From Sphingomonas sp. Leaf343 (GTDB lineage Bacteria > Pseudomonadota > Alphaproteobacteria > Sphingomonadales > Sphingomonadaceae), in assembly GCF_001423765.1 (NCBI RefSeq), contig NZ_LMPG01000010.1:1220-65219 (forward strand): DNA of 64,000 bases, given 5' to 3'. Made by a program: the position numbers and the translations under genes. Each line of letters opens with the position of its first letter. The stretch's first letter is position 1. The notes below the pieces were generated by a model, which was not told where the DNA came from, made no database searches, and saw nothing but the letters and a program-made list of their open reading frames with translations. Below, piece after piece: positions 27,313 through 39,891 of the stretch.

Positions 27313-27737
27313 GCCTTCGTACCCCCGCGCAAGGCCATTTCGAGCTTGATCGGCGCACTCGCCTCGAACGGAGCGAGCGCCAGTTCGGGGACCTCGACAT
27401 CCGCCAGCCTTCGCACCCGCCGCTCCGGCATCCGCAAAACCTCGCCGTCGACCCGGACGATCAGCGCGACCGGCACGTCCTCGACATGCGGCATCGGCAC
27501 GATGCCCAGCCCGCGCACCTCGATCCGTCCCGCGATCGTCGCCGGTGGCCGCGCCATCAGGCGACCGTCGCGTCGAACGAGAACCGTGTAGTCATCGCTG
27601 ACCAGCACCGCGCCACGATCAATCAGCCGCAGCGCGAGATCGGACTTGCCGCTGCCCGACCGCCCCTCGATCAGGACGGCGCGGCCGTCGATGGCGACGC
27701 TCGTCGCGTGCAGCGTCTCGGACGAGAGCGAAGTCAT
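27309..27737 (-). CDS. hprK: HPr kinase/phosphorylase, short alphaproteobacterial form
   Basis: A 142-residue protein that holds only the catalytic P-loop domain of HprK/P; the N-terminal domain of Firmicute enzymes (about 310 residues) is absent, as is usual in alphaproteobacteria. Walker A is IEGRSGSGKSDLALRL, followed by LVSDDYTVL and the HprK signature IEVRGLGIVPM. It should phosphorylate S47 of the HPr encoded three genes downstream. The start at 27737 gives a normal short form; it follows chvG by 11 bases. Confidence 0.92.
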   Translation of the reverse strand: MTSLSSETLHATSVAIDGRAVLIEGRSGSGKSDLALRLIDRGAVLVSDDYTVLVRRDGRLMARPPATIAGRIEVRGLGIVPMPHVEDVPVALIVRVDGEVLRMPERRVRRLADVEVPELALAPFEASAPIKLEMALRGGTKA

Positions 27738-27748
27738 GGCGGCGTCCC

Positions 27749-29302
27749 TCAATTCGGCTCGGCGAGCGGCAGGCGGACGACGAAGCACGCTCCGCCGGTA
27801 CCGTCACCGCGCGCCTCTACCGCGATCGTCCCGCCATGCCCATCGACGATCGCCCGGGCGATGGCGAGGCCCAGTCCCGAATGCTGGCCGAACGCCTCGC
27901 TCGGGGGGCGGATCGACTGGAACCGGCGAAAGATCGCCTCGCGCTCCTCCTCCGGCACGCCCGGGCCTTCGTCCTCGACGGTGACGATCATGTCGTCGCC
28001 GTCGGCCGCGGCCGCGATCGTGACCAGCCCGTCGTCCGGCGAAAAGGATACGGCATTGTCGAGCAGGTTCTCGAACACCCGTTCCAGCCGCATACCTTCG
28101 CCCAGCGCCACCAGCGGTTCGTCGTGATCGTCGAAGCGGAACCGGATGCCGCGCTCCGCGCCGCGCGCCGCGCGCTGGTCGAGCAGGCCGGCGATCATCC
28201 GGCCGATATCGACCGGTTCGAACTTCGCACGGCTGAGCTGTGCGTCGAGGCGGGACGCTTCCGAGATATCGGTGATGAGCCGGTCGAGCCGGCGCACGTC
28301 GTCCTGCACGATCGCCAGCAACTGCGCCTGCAACGCCGGGTCTCTGACGCTCGCCAGTCCGTCCACCGCGGAACGCAGGCTGGCGAGCGGATTCTTGAGT
28401 TCATGCGTGACGTCCGCCGCAAAGGCCTCCGTGGCGTCGATCCTCGCTCTCAGGGCGCTGCTCATGTCCGACAGCGCCCGCGCCAGCATCCCCAGCTCGT
28501 CGCGGCGGGAGGGCAGGCGCGGCACCACGACCTCGCGCGCCCGCCCGCGCCGCACGCGCACCGCCGCCCGCGCCAGCCGTCGCAACGGCCGCACGATCGT
28601 TCGCGCCAGAAACAGCGACAGCAGCACCGAAACGAGCGTCACCACCAGCAGCACGACACTCAACCGGAACCGCTCGATCCGCACCGTCTGGGTGATGTCG
28701 CGTGCGTTGACCGTGGTCAGGACGGCGGTGCCGCGCGTCAACGGCGCGGCGGCGGTGATGACCGGCGTCCGGTCCGGCGCGCGCCAGACGGTGGCTGCGA
28801 CGCCGGTGCCGGCGAGCGCCATTCTGACTTCGTCCCAGCCGGTCGGTGCGGTGCGATCGCGATACAAGGGAGGGCGGGGCGCGGCGACGACGGTGTCGAT
28901 CACCCCGTCCAGAAACCGCGCGATCCGCTGGTCGTACCAGTCGCGATCGGGGTCCTGCAGCACGAAGTTGCGCAGTCCCAGCCGGCGGCTGTCCGCGAAC
29001 GTCCCCTGCGGTCCCACCAGCCGCACCCGCGTGCCCGTCTCCGCCGCCAGCCGCAGTATCAACGCGTCGCGGTCGTCCGGCCGGCCGGCGCGGATCGCCT
29101 CCGCGATCAGCCGCGCCTCCCGCGTCGATTGCTCGACCCGACCGTCGACGATGCGGCTGCGATACGAATCGAGATAGAAGAACCCGCCCGCCAGCATCAG
29201 CAGCGCGATGATGTTCACCGCCAGGATGCGCTGCGTCAGCGAGATCCGTCCCGACCAGCGCAGCGACAGCTCGTGCGTGTCGTCCGGGCCGTCGCCGTCC
29301 AT
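27749..29302 (-). CDS. chvG: Sensor histidine kinase ChvG (ExoS)
   Basis: A 517-residue membrane sensor kinase from the chosen start at 29302 (MDGDGPDDTHELSLRW). A first membrane helix (ILAVNIIALLMLAGGFFYL) and a periplasmic domain of about 180 residues precede a second helix (LSVVLLVVTLVSVLLSLFLA). HAMP, HisKA (VTHELKNPLASLRSA, H300) and HATPase_c (ENLLDNAVSFSP, GSGLGLAIARAIV-type motif) follow. In rhizobia ChvG/ExoS senses acid and envelope state and is held in check by ExoR; no exoR is seen here. The start is uncertain because no clear Shine-Dalgarno is visible. Confidence 0.92.
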   Translation of the reverse strand: MDGDGPDDTHELSLRWSGRISLTQRILAVNIIALLMLAGGFFYLDSYRSRIVDGRVEQSTREARLIAEAIRAGRPDDRDALILRLAAETGTRVRLVGPQGTFADSRRLGLRNFVLQDPDRDWYDQRIARFLDGVIDTVVAAPRPPLYRDRTAPTGWDEVRMALAGTGVAATVWRAPDRTPVITAAAPLTRGTAVLTTVNARDITQTVRIERFRLSVVLLVVTLVSVLLSLFLARTIVRPLRRLARAAVRVRRGRAREVVVPRLPSRRDELGMLARALSDMSSALRARIDATEAFAADVTHELKNPLASLRSAVDGLASVRDPALQAQLLAIVQDDVRRLDRLITDISEASRLDAQLSRAKFEPVDIGRMIAGLLDQRAARGAERGIRFRFDDHDEPLVALGEGMRLERVFENLLDNAVSFSPDDGLVTIAAAADGDDMIVTVEDEGPGVPEEEREAIFRRFQSIRPPSEAFGQHSGLGLAIARAIVDGHGGTIAVEARGDGTGGACFVVRLPLAEPN

Positions 29303-29318
29303 CTCGAAGGGACGGGCG

Positions 29319-30020
29319 CTATTCCTCGGAGAAGCGATAACCGGCACCGTAGAGCGTTTCGATCGCGTCGAACTCGGGATCGATCTGGCGGAACTTGCGC
29401 CTCACCCGCTTGATATGGCTGTCGATGGTGCGATCGTCGACATAGATGTCGTCCTGATACGCGGCATCCATCAACTGGTTGCGCGTCTTCACGATGCCCG
29501 GCCGCTGCGCCAGCGTCTCCAGGATCAGGAACTCCGTCACGGTCAGCGTCACCGCCTGTCCGTCCCACGTCGTGCGGTGCCGCGCCGGGTCCATCGCCAG
29601 CCGGCCGCGTTCCAGCGGTTTCGCCGCCGCCTCCGCCTCGCCGGTCGGCAGGATCGCCTCCGTCCGGCGCAGGATCGCGCGGATGCGGGCGATCAGCAGC
29701 CGTTGGCTGAACGGCTTGGCGATATAGTCGTCCGCGCCCATCGCCAGCCCCAGCGCCTCGTCCAGCTCGTCGTCCTTGCTGGTCAGGAAGATGACCGGCA
29801 TCGCGCTCTTCTCGCGCAGCCGCCGCAGCAGCTCCAGCCCGTCCATCCGCGGCATCTTGATATCGAAGATCGCCAGATCGGCCGGATTTTCGAGCAGCGC
29901 CTTCAACGCCGCCTCGCTGTCCGCATAGACCCGCGTCAGGAAACCCTCTGCCTGAAGCGCGATCGACACCGAAGTCAGGATGTTACGATCGTCGTCGACG
30001 AGCGCGATGGTGGCCGTCAT
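29319..30020 (-). CDS. chvI: Response regulator ChvI
   Basis: A 233-residue OmpR/PhoB-type regulator. The receiver (1-120) has D9-D11, phospho-acceptor D53 in [11 protein letters not shown], and K in [11 protein letters not shown] winged-helix DNA-binding domain (about 140-230) ends with [20 protein letters not shown] ([10 protein letters not shown] then [10 protein letters not shown]) and YGAGYRF. Together with chvG it forms the ChvGI system. The gene is divergent from pckA, an arrangement also known in Agrobacterium and Sinorhizobium. The start at 30020 gives the normal [11 protein letters not shown] opening. Confidence 0.94.
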   Translation of the reverse strand: MTATIALVDDDRNILTSVSIALQAEGFLTRVYADSEAALKALLENPADLAIFDIKMPRMDGLELLRRLREKSAMPVIFLTSKDDELDEALGLAMGADDYIAKPFSQRLLIARIRAILRRTEAILPTGEAEAAAKPLERGRLAMDPARHRTTWDGQAVTLTVTEFLILETLAQRPGIVKTRNQLMDAAYQDDIYVDDRTIDSHIKRVRRKFRQIDPEFDAIETLYGAGYRFSEE

Positions 30021-30099
30021 GATCCCGCCCGTCCGTCTCAGGGACCTCCCGCCTAGTCCAAAGCGGGACATCGCTCAACATAGGCTAGGCAAGGGGCGT

Positions 30100-30128
30100 T
30101 TGACGGTCCCCCCGGCGCTGCCTATGCG
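30100..30128 (+). promoter_or_regulatory. Probable pckA promoter
   Basis: TTGACG (30100-30105), 17-base spacer, TATGCG (30123-30128). The start site would be near 30135, giving a leader of about 55 bases. Confidence 0.5.
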
Positions 30129-30139
30129 ATGACGTCTAG

Positions 30140-30151
30140 GCATACGTATGC
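30140..30151. promoter_or_regulatory. Perfect 12-bp palindrome in the pckA leader
   Basis: GCATACGTATGC is a perfect inverted repeat lying about 5-16 bases after the predicted pckA start site, the usual place for a repressor operator. CTAGGC occurs at 30085-30090 and 30136-30141, and its reverse complement at 30051-30056, all in the same chvI-pckA divergent region. Confidence 0.4.
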
Positions 30152-30189
30152 GGCAAAGACCGCGACGTGGTAGGGAAAAGGACAGGATT

Positions 30190-31791
<1,602 letters not shown>

Positions 31792-31793
31792 CC

Positions 31794-31836
31794 CGCGCTT
31801 CCCTCCCTCTCCCCTTGGGAGAGGGAGGGAAGCGCG
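31794..31836. terminator. Perfect 20-bp inverted repeat between pckA and nfeD
   Basis: Arms 31794-31813 and 31817-31836 are perfectly complementary with a three-base loop, starting two bases after the pckA stop, in the gap between two convergent genes. It should act as a bidirectional terminator. Its purine/pyrimidine-biased arms and the GGTGAGGG-like tail resemble dispersed palindromic repeats, so it may be a repeat recruited as a terminator. Confidence 0.65.
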
Positions 31837-31856
31837 GAGCGCCGGATGGGTGAGGG

Positions 31857-32308
31857 TCATTGCGACGGAAGCAACTCCACCACCGCGACCCCATTCTCGA
31901 CACTCACCACCCGCAGCAGCGCGCCGACCGCCGCATCCGGTCCCCGCGCCGGCCAGGAGCCGTCGCCCACGCGCACTCGCCCGTGGCCGTCGGTAAGCGC
32001 GACCTCCACCGTCACCACCTCGCCGATCATCCGGGCCGCGCGGTCGTTCAGCCGCACGTCGCCGCCACCGACCGGATAGTCGGTGTACCAGCGCCGCCCG
32101 ATCAGCACCGTCACCACGCTCCAGACGGCGAAACTGCCGACCTGCGCCGCGCCGGGCAATTCCGGCAGCGCCCATGTCGCGATGCCGGTGATCGCCGCGG
32201 CGATCGCGACGAATACGAGGAACACGCCGGGGATCAGCAGCTCGGCGATCCCCAGCACCAGCGCGAGCGCCAGCCACGCACCCGCCGGCCCGCCGACCGC
32301 GTCCAGAT

Positions 32309-32312
<4 letters not shown>
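31857..32312 (-). CDS. NfeD-family membrane protein
   Basis: A 151-residue protein with two or three membrane helices in the first 75 residues ([21 protein letters not shown] is typical, given here as [13 protein letters not shown] then IPGVFLVF) and a C-terminal OB-like soluble domain (about 85-150; [25 protein letters not shown]). NfeD proteins pair with SPFH proteins in membrane organisation. Its start overlaps the SPFH stop by four bases, which supports partnership. Confidence 0.9.
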
Positions 32313-34821
<2,509 letters not shown>

Positions 34822-34833
34822 TGCGGCGTGGGC

Positions 34834-34862
34834 GATCGGCGCTGTCCTGCACGGTGCCGATC
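34834..34862 (+). terminator. Hairpin after guaB
   Basis: Nine-base arms (34834-34842 and 34854-34862) pair with one G-U wobble around an 11-base loop, 12 bases after the guaB stop. No T-run follows. Confidence 0.35.
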
Positions 34863-34933
34863 TGTCACGGGATGCGGCCGCCCCACACCCCATCGCGAAA
34901 CGTCGCGTTGGACCAACCTTAGGCTAACCTCCG

Positions 34934-36094
34934 ATGACCCCCGCCGCCAGAACGCAGGCCGCGATCGACCTGCTCGATCAGATCATCACCGCCGCGCGCG
35001 AGGGCGGTGCGGCGGCCGATACGATCGCGACGCGCTTCTTCGCCCAGCGTCGCTATGCCGGATCGAAGGACCGCCGCGCCGTCCGCGAACTGGTCTACGC
35101 AGCGATCCGCCACGCCGGCGAGCTTCCGGTGAGCGGCCGCGCCGCCATGCTCGCGCTCGCCGACGATGACCCGGCGCTTGCCGAAACCTTCGACGGCTCG
35201 CCCTACGGCCCCGCGCCGATCGACGCGAACGAACCGCGCGCCGCCACCGGCGTTGCGCCCGCGTGGCTGGAGGCATTGCTCGCCAAATCCGACGTGCCGC
35301 TGCAATCGCTGGTCGACCGCGCCCCGCTCGACATCCGCGCCAACAGCCTGAAGCCCGCCCCCGATCTGGCCGACGCCGTCGAACTCCGCGTCACGGGCGG
35401 CTGGCGATTGCCTTCCGGCACCAATGTCGAACAGCTCCCCGCCTTCGCCGAGGGGGCGATAGAGGTTCAGGACGAGGGCAGCCAGATCGTCGGCCTCGCC
35501 TTGCCCGCGCAATCCGGCATGAACATCGTCGATCTGTGCGCGGGCGCTGGTGGCAAGACCCTCGCGCTCGCGGCGCGGATGAACAACGAGGGCGTCCTGA
35601 TCGCCTGCGACACCGACCGTACCCGCCTCTCGCGCCTCGCGCCGCGCGCGGATCGCGCCGGCGTGTCGATCGTCCGCACCCGCCTGCTCAACCCCGGTCA
35701 GGAAGCCGACATGCTGGCCGACCTTTCGGAACAGGCGGACGGTGTGCTGGTCGATGCGCCCTGTTCGGGCACCGGAACGTGGCGGCGCAACCCGGAGGCA
35801 CGCTGGCGGCTGACGCCGGATCGTCTTTCCAAGCTACAGGCGTTGCAGGCGCACGTCCTCGATCTCGGCGCGGCGCTGGTGAAGCCGGGCGGCCACCTCG
35901 TCTACATCGTCTGCTCGCTGCTCGACGAGGAGGGCGCGGGTCAGGTCGATGCCTTCCTGTCGCGTCACCCCGGCTGGACCGTCGACCTGCTCGGCCTGCC
36001 CGCCGGCCGTCCGCGCGGGGAGGGGCTGCGGCTCGATCCCGCCACCGACGGGACCGACGGATTTTTTGTCGCGCGCCTTCGGGCCGCGTGGTAG
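34934..36094 (+). CDS. RsmB/NOP-family RNA m5C methyltransferase
   Basis: A 386-residue SAM-dependent cytosine-5 RNA methyltransferase. An N-terminal NusB-like region is followed by a catalytic domain with SAM motif [18 protein letters not shown], the catalytic [18 protein letters not shown], and a second conserved Cys in [15 protein letters not shown]. It probably modifies 16S rRNA, but the N-terminal domain is less complete than in E. coli RsmB, so I leave the symbol open. No clear Shine-Dalgarno is seen before the ATG. Confidence 0.9.
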   Translation: MTPAARTQAAIDLLDQIITAAREGGAAADTIATRFFAQRRYAGSKDRRAVRELVYAAIRHAGELPVSGRAAMLALADDDPALAETFDGSPYGPAPIDANEPRAATGVAPAWLEALLAKSDVPLQSLVDRAPLDIRANSLKPAPDLADAVELRVTGGWRLPSGTNVEQLPAFAEGAIEVQDEGSQIVGLALPAQSGMNIVDLCAGAGGKTLALAARMNNEGVLIACDTDRTRLSRLAPRADRAGVSIVRTRLLNPGQEADMLADLSEQADGVLVDAPCSGTGTWRRNPEARWRLTPDRLSKLQALQAHVLDLGAALVKPGGHLVYIVCSLLDEEGAGQVDAFLSRHPGWTVDLLGLPAGRPRGEGLRLDPATDGTDGFFVARLRAAW

Positions 36095-36126
36095 CCGTCA
36101 TCACAATGTCGCCGTCGGAGACGATC

Positions 36127-36627
36127 ATGCGTGTTTCGTGCCTCGCCCTTGCCGGATTGCTGGCAACCGTGAGCCTGTCCACCTCGCTCAGCGGCCAGCG
36201 GCCGGACGACCAGATCGACGCGCGCTCGATGCAGTTGCTGACGGAGGGGCGCGCCGCGAAGGCTGCGGGCAATCTCGACGGCGCGACCGATCTGCTGGAG
36301 ACGGCCGTCGCGGTCGATCCGCGCAACCGCGCCGCGTTCGTGACACTGGCCGAGGTCGCCGATGCGCGCGACCTGCCGGGCAAGGCGATCCGCCTCTACC
36401 GCGAGGCGCTGCTGCTGGAGCCGAACGATCGCGTGGCCCTCGCAGGGCAGGGCGCTGCACTGGTGCACAAGGGCGCCCTGACGCAGGCGCGCGCCAATCT
36501 CGCCAGGCTCAGGACGCTCTGCAAGGGCCAGTGCCCCGAGGCGACGACGCTGGCCGCAGCCATCCAGAAGGGGCCGCCGATCACGACCGCGCAGGTCGAT
36601 CCGAAGCCGGGCGTGTCCAAGGAGTAA
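36127..36627 (+). CDS. Exported TPR-repeat protein
   Basis: A 166-residue protein with a signal peptide ([20 protein letters not shown]) and two or three tetratricopeptide repeats ([20 protein letters not shown] split [13 protein letters not shown] then [47 protein letters not shown]). TPR proteins act as periplasmic scaffolds; no specific partner can be named. ATG at 36127 has GGAG at the right distance; an ATG at 36106 is an alternative. It follows the methyltransferase by 32 bases and converges on rsmA. Confidence 0.85.
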   Translation: MRVSCLALAGLLATVSLSTSLSGQRPDDQIDARSMQLLTEGRAAKAAGNLDGATDLLETAVAVDPRNRAAFVTLAEVADARDLPGKAIRLYREALLLEPNDRVALAGQGAALVHKGALTQARANLARLRTLCKGQCPEATTLAAAIQKGPPITTAQVDPKPGVSKE

Positions 36628-36640
36628 CCGGGTCGGGCGT

Positions 36641-37465
36641 TCACCCCAGAACCCGCGCGACCTCCACGAACTCCGCCACCGACACCGTCTCCGCGCGTCG
36701 TGTGGCCTCGATCCCGACCGTCTCCAGCGCATCGAGCGCACCCGGCACCCCTTTCAGACTCTGGCGCAGCATCTTGCGCCGCTGACCGAACGCGGCGGCG
36801 GTTACTCGCTCCAGCGTCGCCAGCCTGACGCCGGCCGGCGGTTCGGACGGTACGATGTGCACGACCGCCGACATGACCTTGGGTGGTGGCGTGAACGCCG
36901 ACCGATGCACCGGCATCGCGATCCGCGGCACGCTGCGCCACTGCGCCAGCACGGCCAGTCGTCCGTAAGCGGGGCTGTCGACACCCGCGACGATCCGGTC
37001 CGCGACCTCCTTCTGGAACATCAGCGTGCAGCTTCGCCACCACGGCTGCCATTCCGCCGAAAGCCACCCGATCAGCAGTGCGGTGCCGACATTATAGGGC
37101 AGGTTGCTGGCGATGTGCGGCTTGCCCTCGAACAGGGACGGCATGTCGATCGCCAGCGCATCGCCCTCGATCACGCGCAGCCGCCCTGGGAAAGCCTCGC
37201 CCAGTTCGGCCAGCGCCGGCATGCAGCGCGCATCCCGCTCGATCGCCGTCACCCGCGCGCCCGCCTTGAGCAGCGCCCGCGTCAGCCCGCCCGGACCCGG
37301 CCCGACCTCCAGCACCTCGGCATCGGTCAGGTCGCCCGGTACCGCGGCGATACGGTCGAGCAACTGCCCGTCGAACAGGAAATTCTGCCCCAGCGCCTTC
37401 GACGCCGACAGGCCGTGGCGCGCGATCACCTCGCGCAGCGGCGGCAACGGAGTGACGGGGTTCAC
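36641..37465 (-). CDS. rsmA: 16S rRNA m6(2)A1518/A1519 dimethyltransferase RsmA (KsgA)
   Basis: A 274-residue enzyme that dimethylates two adenines in the helix 45 loop of 16S rRNA. SAM motif [20 protein letters not shown], acidic [11 protein letters not shown] and the catalytic [13 protein letters not shown] are present. [10 protein letters not shown] is the next family block. It is last in the conserved order lptD-surA-pdxA-rsmA and overlaps pdxA by four bases. Confidence 0.96.
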   Translation of the reverse strand: MNPVTPLPPLREVIARHGLSASKALGQNFLFDGQLLDRIAAVPGDLTDAEVLEVGPGPGGLTRALLKAGARVTAIERDARCMPALAELGEAFPGRLRVIEGDALAIDMPSLFEGKPHIASNLPYNVGTALLIGWLSAEWQPWWRSCTLMFQKEVADRIVAGVDSPAYGRLAVLAQWRSVPRIAMPVHRSAFTPPPKVMSAVVHIVPSEPPAGVRLATLERVTAAAFGQRRKMLRQSLKGVPGALDALETVGIEATRRAETVSVAEFVEVARVLG

Positions 37466-38454
37466 GCCCCGAACGCGGCGCGGCGGTCCGCGGCCTCCGC
37501 TGCCATCGCGATCGCCGCGATCATCGCGCCCGGCTCCGCCCGGTCCTGTCCGGCGATGGCGAAGGCGGTGCCGTGGTCGGGCGAAGTCCGCACGATCGGC
37601 AGGCCCAGCGTCATGTTGACGCCGTCATCGAAGAACAGCGTCTTGATCGGCACCAGCGCCTGATCGTGATAACAACACAGCGCCGCGTCGTAGCGTGCCC
37701 GCGCCCTCGGGTGGAACAGCGTGTCGGCGGCAAAGGGGCCGGTCACGTCCAGCCCCTCCGCGACGAGTTGAGCGATTGCCGGCTCCAGCACCTCGATCTC
37801 TTCCCGCCCCAGCGCGCCGCTCTCGCCGGCATGGGGGTTGAGGCCCGCAACCGCCAGCCGCGGACGCTCGATCCCGAAATTGCGCATCAGCCCACGCGCC
37901 GTCGCCCGCGCCTTGGCCAGCACCAGCTCCACCGTGACGAGGGCAGAAACGGCCGACAGCGGGACATGCGTCGTCATCGGTACGACCCGCAGATCCGGCC
38001 CGGCGAGCATCATCACTGCGTTCTCGCCCGCGATGCCGCAGCGTTCGGCGACGAACTCGGTCTGGCCGGGATATTCGAAGCCGATCGAGTAAAGGTGGAT
38101 CTTCGCGACCGGTCCGGTCACCAGCGCCCGCGCTGCGCCGGATCGCGCCAGCCCGACCGCCAGCTCCAGCGATTGCAACGCGCACCGTGCACCCTCGATG
38201 TCGGGCACGCCCGGCACGATCTCCCCGGCATCGTGCACCGTCAGCACCGGCAGCGCGCGATCGAAGACATCGATCGCGGCGCGCGGATCGTCGATCTCGA
38301 CGATCGGCCCGGCCCACACGCGAGCGACGGACCGGGCATCCCCGACCGCGAAGAACGGCGGCAGGCTCCGCGGCGCACGCGCATCCCACGCTTTGGCGAC
38401 GATCTCCGGCCCGACGCCGGCCGGATCGCCGATCGACACCGCCAGCGGCATCAT
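37462..38454 (-). CDS. pdxA: 4-hydroxythreonine-4-phosphate dehydrogenase
   Basis: A 330-residue enzyme of pyridoxal phosphate synthesis. Landmarks are the opening [20 protein letters not shown], the metal-binding histidine region [10 protein letters not shown], and [20 protein letters not shown] ([10 protein letters not shown] then [10 protein letters not shown]), [19 protein letters not shown] ([12 protein letters not shown] then TAFAIAG). The start at 38454 ([10 protein letters not shown]) is chosen for the GAGG eight to nine bases upstream and the normal length; ATG at 38490 would overlap surA by 26 bases. Confidence 0.94.
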   Translation of the reverse strand: MMPLAVSIGDPAGVGPEIVAKAWDARAPRSLPPFFAVGDARSVARVWAGPIVEIDDPRAAIDVFDRALPVLTVHDAGEIVPGVPDIEGARCALQSLELAVGLARSGAARALVTGPVAKIHLYSIGFEYPGQTEFVAERCGIAGENAVMMLAGPDLRVVPMTTHVPLSAVSALVTVELVLAKARATARGLMRNFGIERPRLAVAGLNPHAGESGALGREEIEVLEPAIAQLVAEGLDVTGPFAADTLFHPRARARYDAALCCYHDQALVPIKTLFFDDGVNMTLGLPIVRTSPDHGTAFAIAGQDRAEPGAMIAAIAMAAEAADRRAAFGA

Positions 38455-38464
38455 GCCCGCCGCC

Positions 38465-39847
38465 TCAGCGATATTCGACGATGGCGTCACGGCGAAGATC
38501 GCGCAGCTTCTGCTGGGCGCGCAGGTTGACCCGCTGCGTCTGGAGCTGGTTCTCGACCTGATCGCTCGACGGCAACTGGCCGCTCTTGGGATCGTCGCGA
38601 CCGCACAGCACCAGCGCGCGGACGCCTTCGCTCGGTGATCCGAACGGCGGCGTCGACTGCCCGATCTGCAGCTTCAGCATGATGTCGCCCAGCTGCGGCG
38701 GCAGGTCGCGGATGCGCACCGTGTCGTTGTCGACCACTTCGGCCCCGACGCCCGCCGCGATCTTCGCGACCGATCCGCAACCCTGGATATTGGTGAGCGC
38801 CTTGGTGAAGGCCTCCGCCCGCTGTGTCGCCTGCGCCTGGTTCGTGCCCTGGGGAAAGCGGATCGTCAGCTGCTTCAGGCTGAGCCGCGCGTCGCGCGGA
38901 TCGGCGGTCAGCACCTGACGCTTGTCGGTCAGGTAGATGATCGACACGCCGCCGGGAATCTCGATCGGCCCGGCGACCTGACCGACCTGCATCTGCTGCG
39001 CCGCCGTCGCCAGTTCCGCCGGCAGCACGGCCGCCCGGACCCATCCGAGATCGCCACCGACCGCCCGCGTCGAGGCTTCCGAAAACTGGCGCGCGAAATA
39101 GTCGAAGGGCTGCTGTCCCTTCTGGATCTCCGCGATCATCGCCCGGGCGTTGGCGACGACCTGCTGTCCGGTCGCATCGTTCGCGGAAAGATAGATCTCG
39201 CGAAGATTATACTCCTCGGTGCCCTTGCTGGCTTCCAGACGATCGAGGATCGCCTTCACCTCCTGATCGCCGATGTTGACGAACGGCTCGACCTTGCGGC
39301 GCAGGAAGCGTTGCCACGCGAGTTCGCCCTCGATCTGCCGCTTCAGCGACCGCTCGGACGATCCCGCCGCGCGCAACGCGCCGTTCAGCTGCTGCGGGCT
39401 TTGGTTGAAGCGATTCGCCACCCGGTCGTAGCTCTGGTCGATCTCGGGCTTCGTGACGACGATGTCGTTGGTCCGCGCTTCCTGGATCTGGAGCGTTTCG
39501 TCGATCAACTGACGCAGGATCTGAAGCTTCAGCCGCTCCAGCTCCTCGCCCTTCGGCATCTCCAGCTTGTTCGCGAAGATCACCAGCGCGACCCGCTGAT
39601 CGACGTCGGTGCCGGTGATGACCGTGTTGTTGACGATCGCGGTCGGCTTGCGGACGTTCGGGTCCAGCTTGCCGAAGATCTGAAGGTTGGCCGGGATGTC
39701 CAGCGCGGCCTGCGGCACGCTGTTGTCCTCCACGGTCTGCGCGATCGCGCCTGCGGCCACGGCGGCAATGCCCATCAGGCTGCCCGCCAGGAGGGTCCAA
39801 CGACGATGCTGATTCACTCGGCCTACCTGTCCCACTTGCGCGATCAT
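38465..39847 (-). CDS. surA: Periplasmic chaperone / peptidyl-prolyl isomerase SurA
   Basis: A 460-residue chaperone for outer-membrane proteins. An N-terminal hydrophobic segment (WTLLAGSLMGIAAVAAGAIA) is the signal peptide. The SurA N-domain (PTAIVNNTVITGTDVDQRVA, LRQLIDETLQIQEA) is followed by a parvulin PPIase domain (FDYFARQFSEASTRAVGGDL, split FDYFARQFSEAS then TRAVGGDL; LGWVRAAVLPAEL; GPIEIPGGVSIIYL). A second, more diverged parvulin-like region may lie near the C-terminus. GTG at 39817, with AGG upstream, is an alternative start that trims ten residues. Next to lptD, its best-known client. Confidence 0.9.
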   Translation of the reverse strand: MIAQVGQVGRVNQHRRWTLLAGSLMGIAAVAAGAIAQTVEDNSVPQAALDIPANLQIFGKLDPNVRKPTAIVNNTVITGTDVDQRVALVIFANKLEMPKGEELERLKLQILRQLIDETLQIQEARTNDIVVTKPEIDQSYDRVANRFNQSPQQLNGALRAAGSSERSLKRQIEGELAWQRFLRRKVEPFVNIGDQEVKAILDRLEASKGTEEYNLREIYLSANDATGQQVVANARAMIAEIQKGQQPFDYFARQFSEASTRAVGGDLGWVRAAVLPAELATAAQQMQVGQVAGPIEIPGGVSIIYLTDKRQVLTADPRDARLSLKQLTIRFPQGTNQAQATQRAEAFTKALTNIQGCGSVAKIAAGVGAEVVDNDTVRIRDLPPQLGDIMLKLQIGQSTPPFGSPSEGVRALVLCGRDDPKSGQLPSSDQVENQLQTQRVNLRAQQKLRDLRRDAIVEYR

Positions 39848-39891
39848 CTGGAAAAGACGACGCTGCTACCCCGGCGTTACTGAACCCGCGC

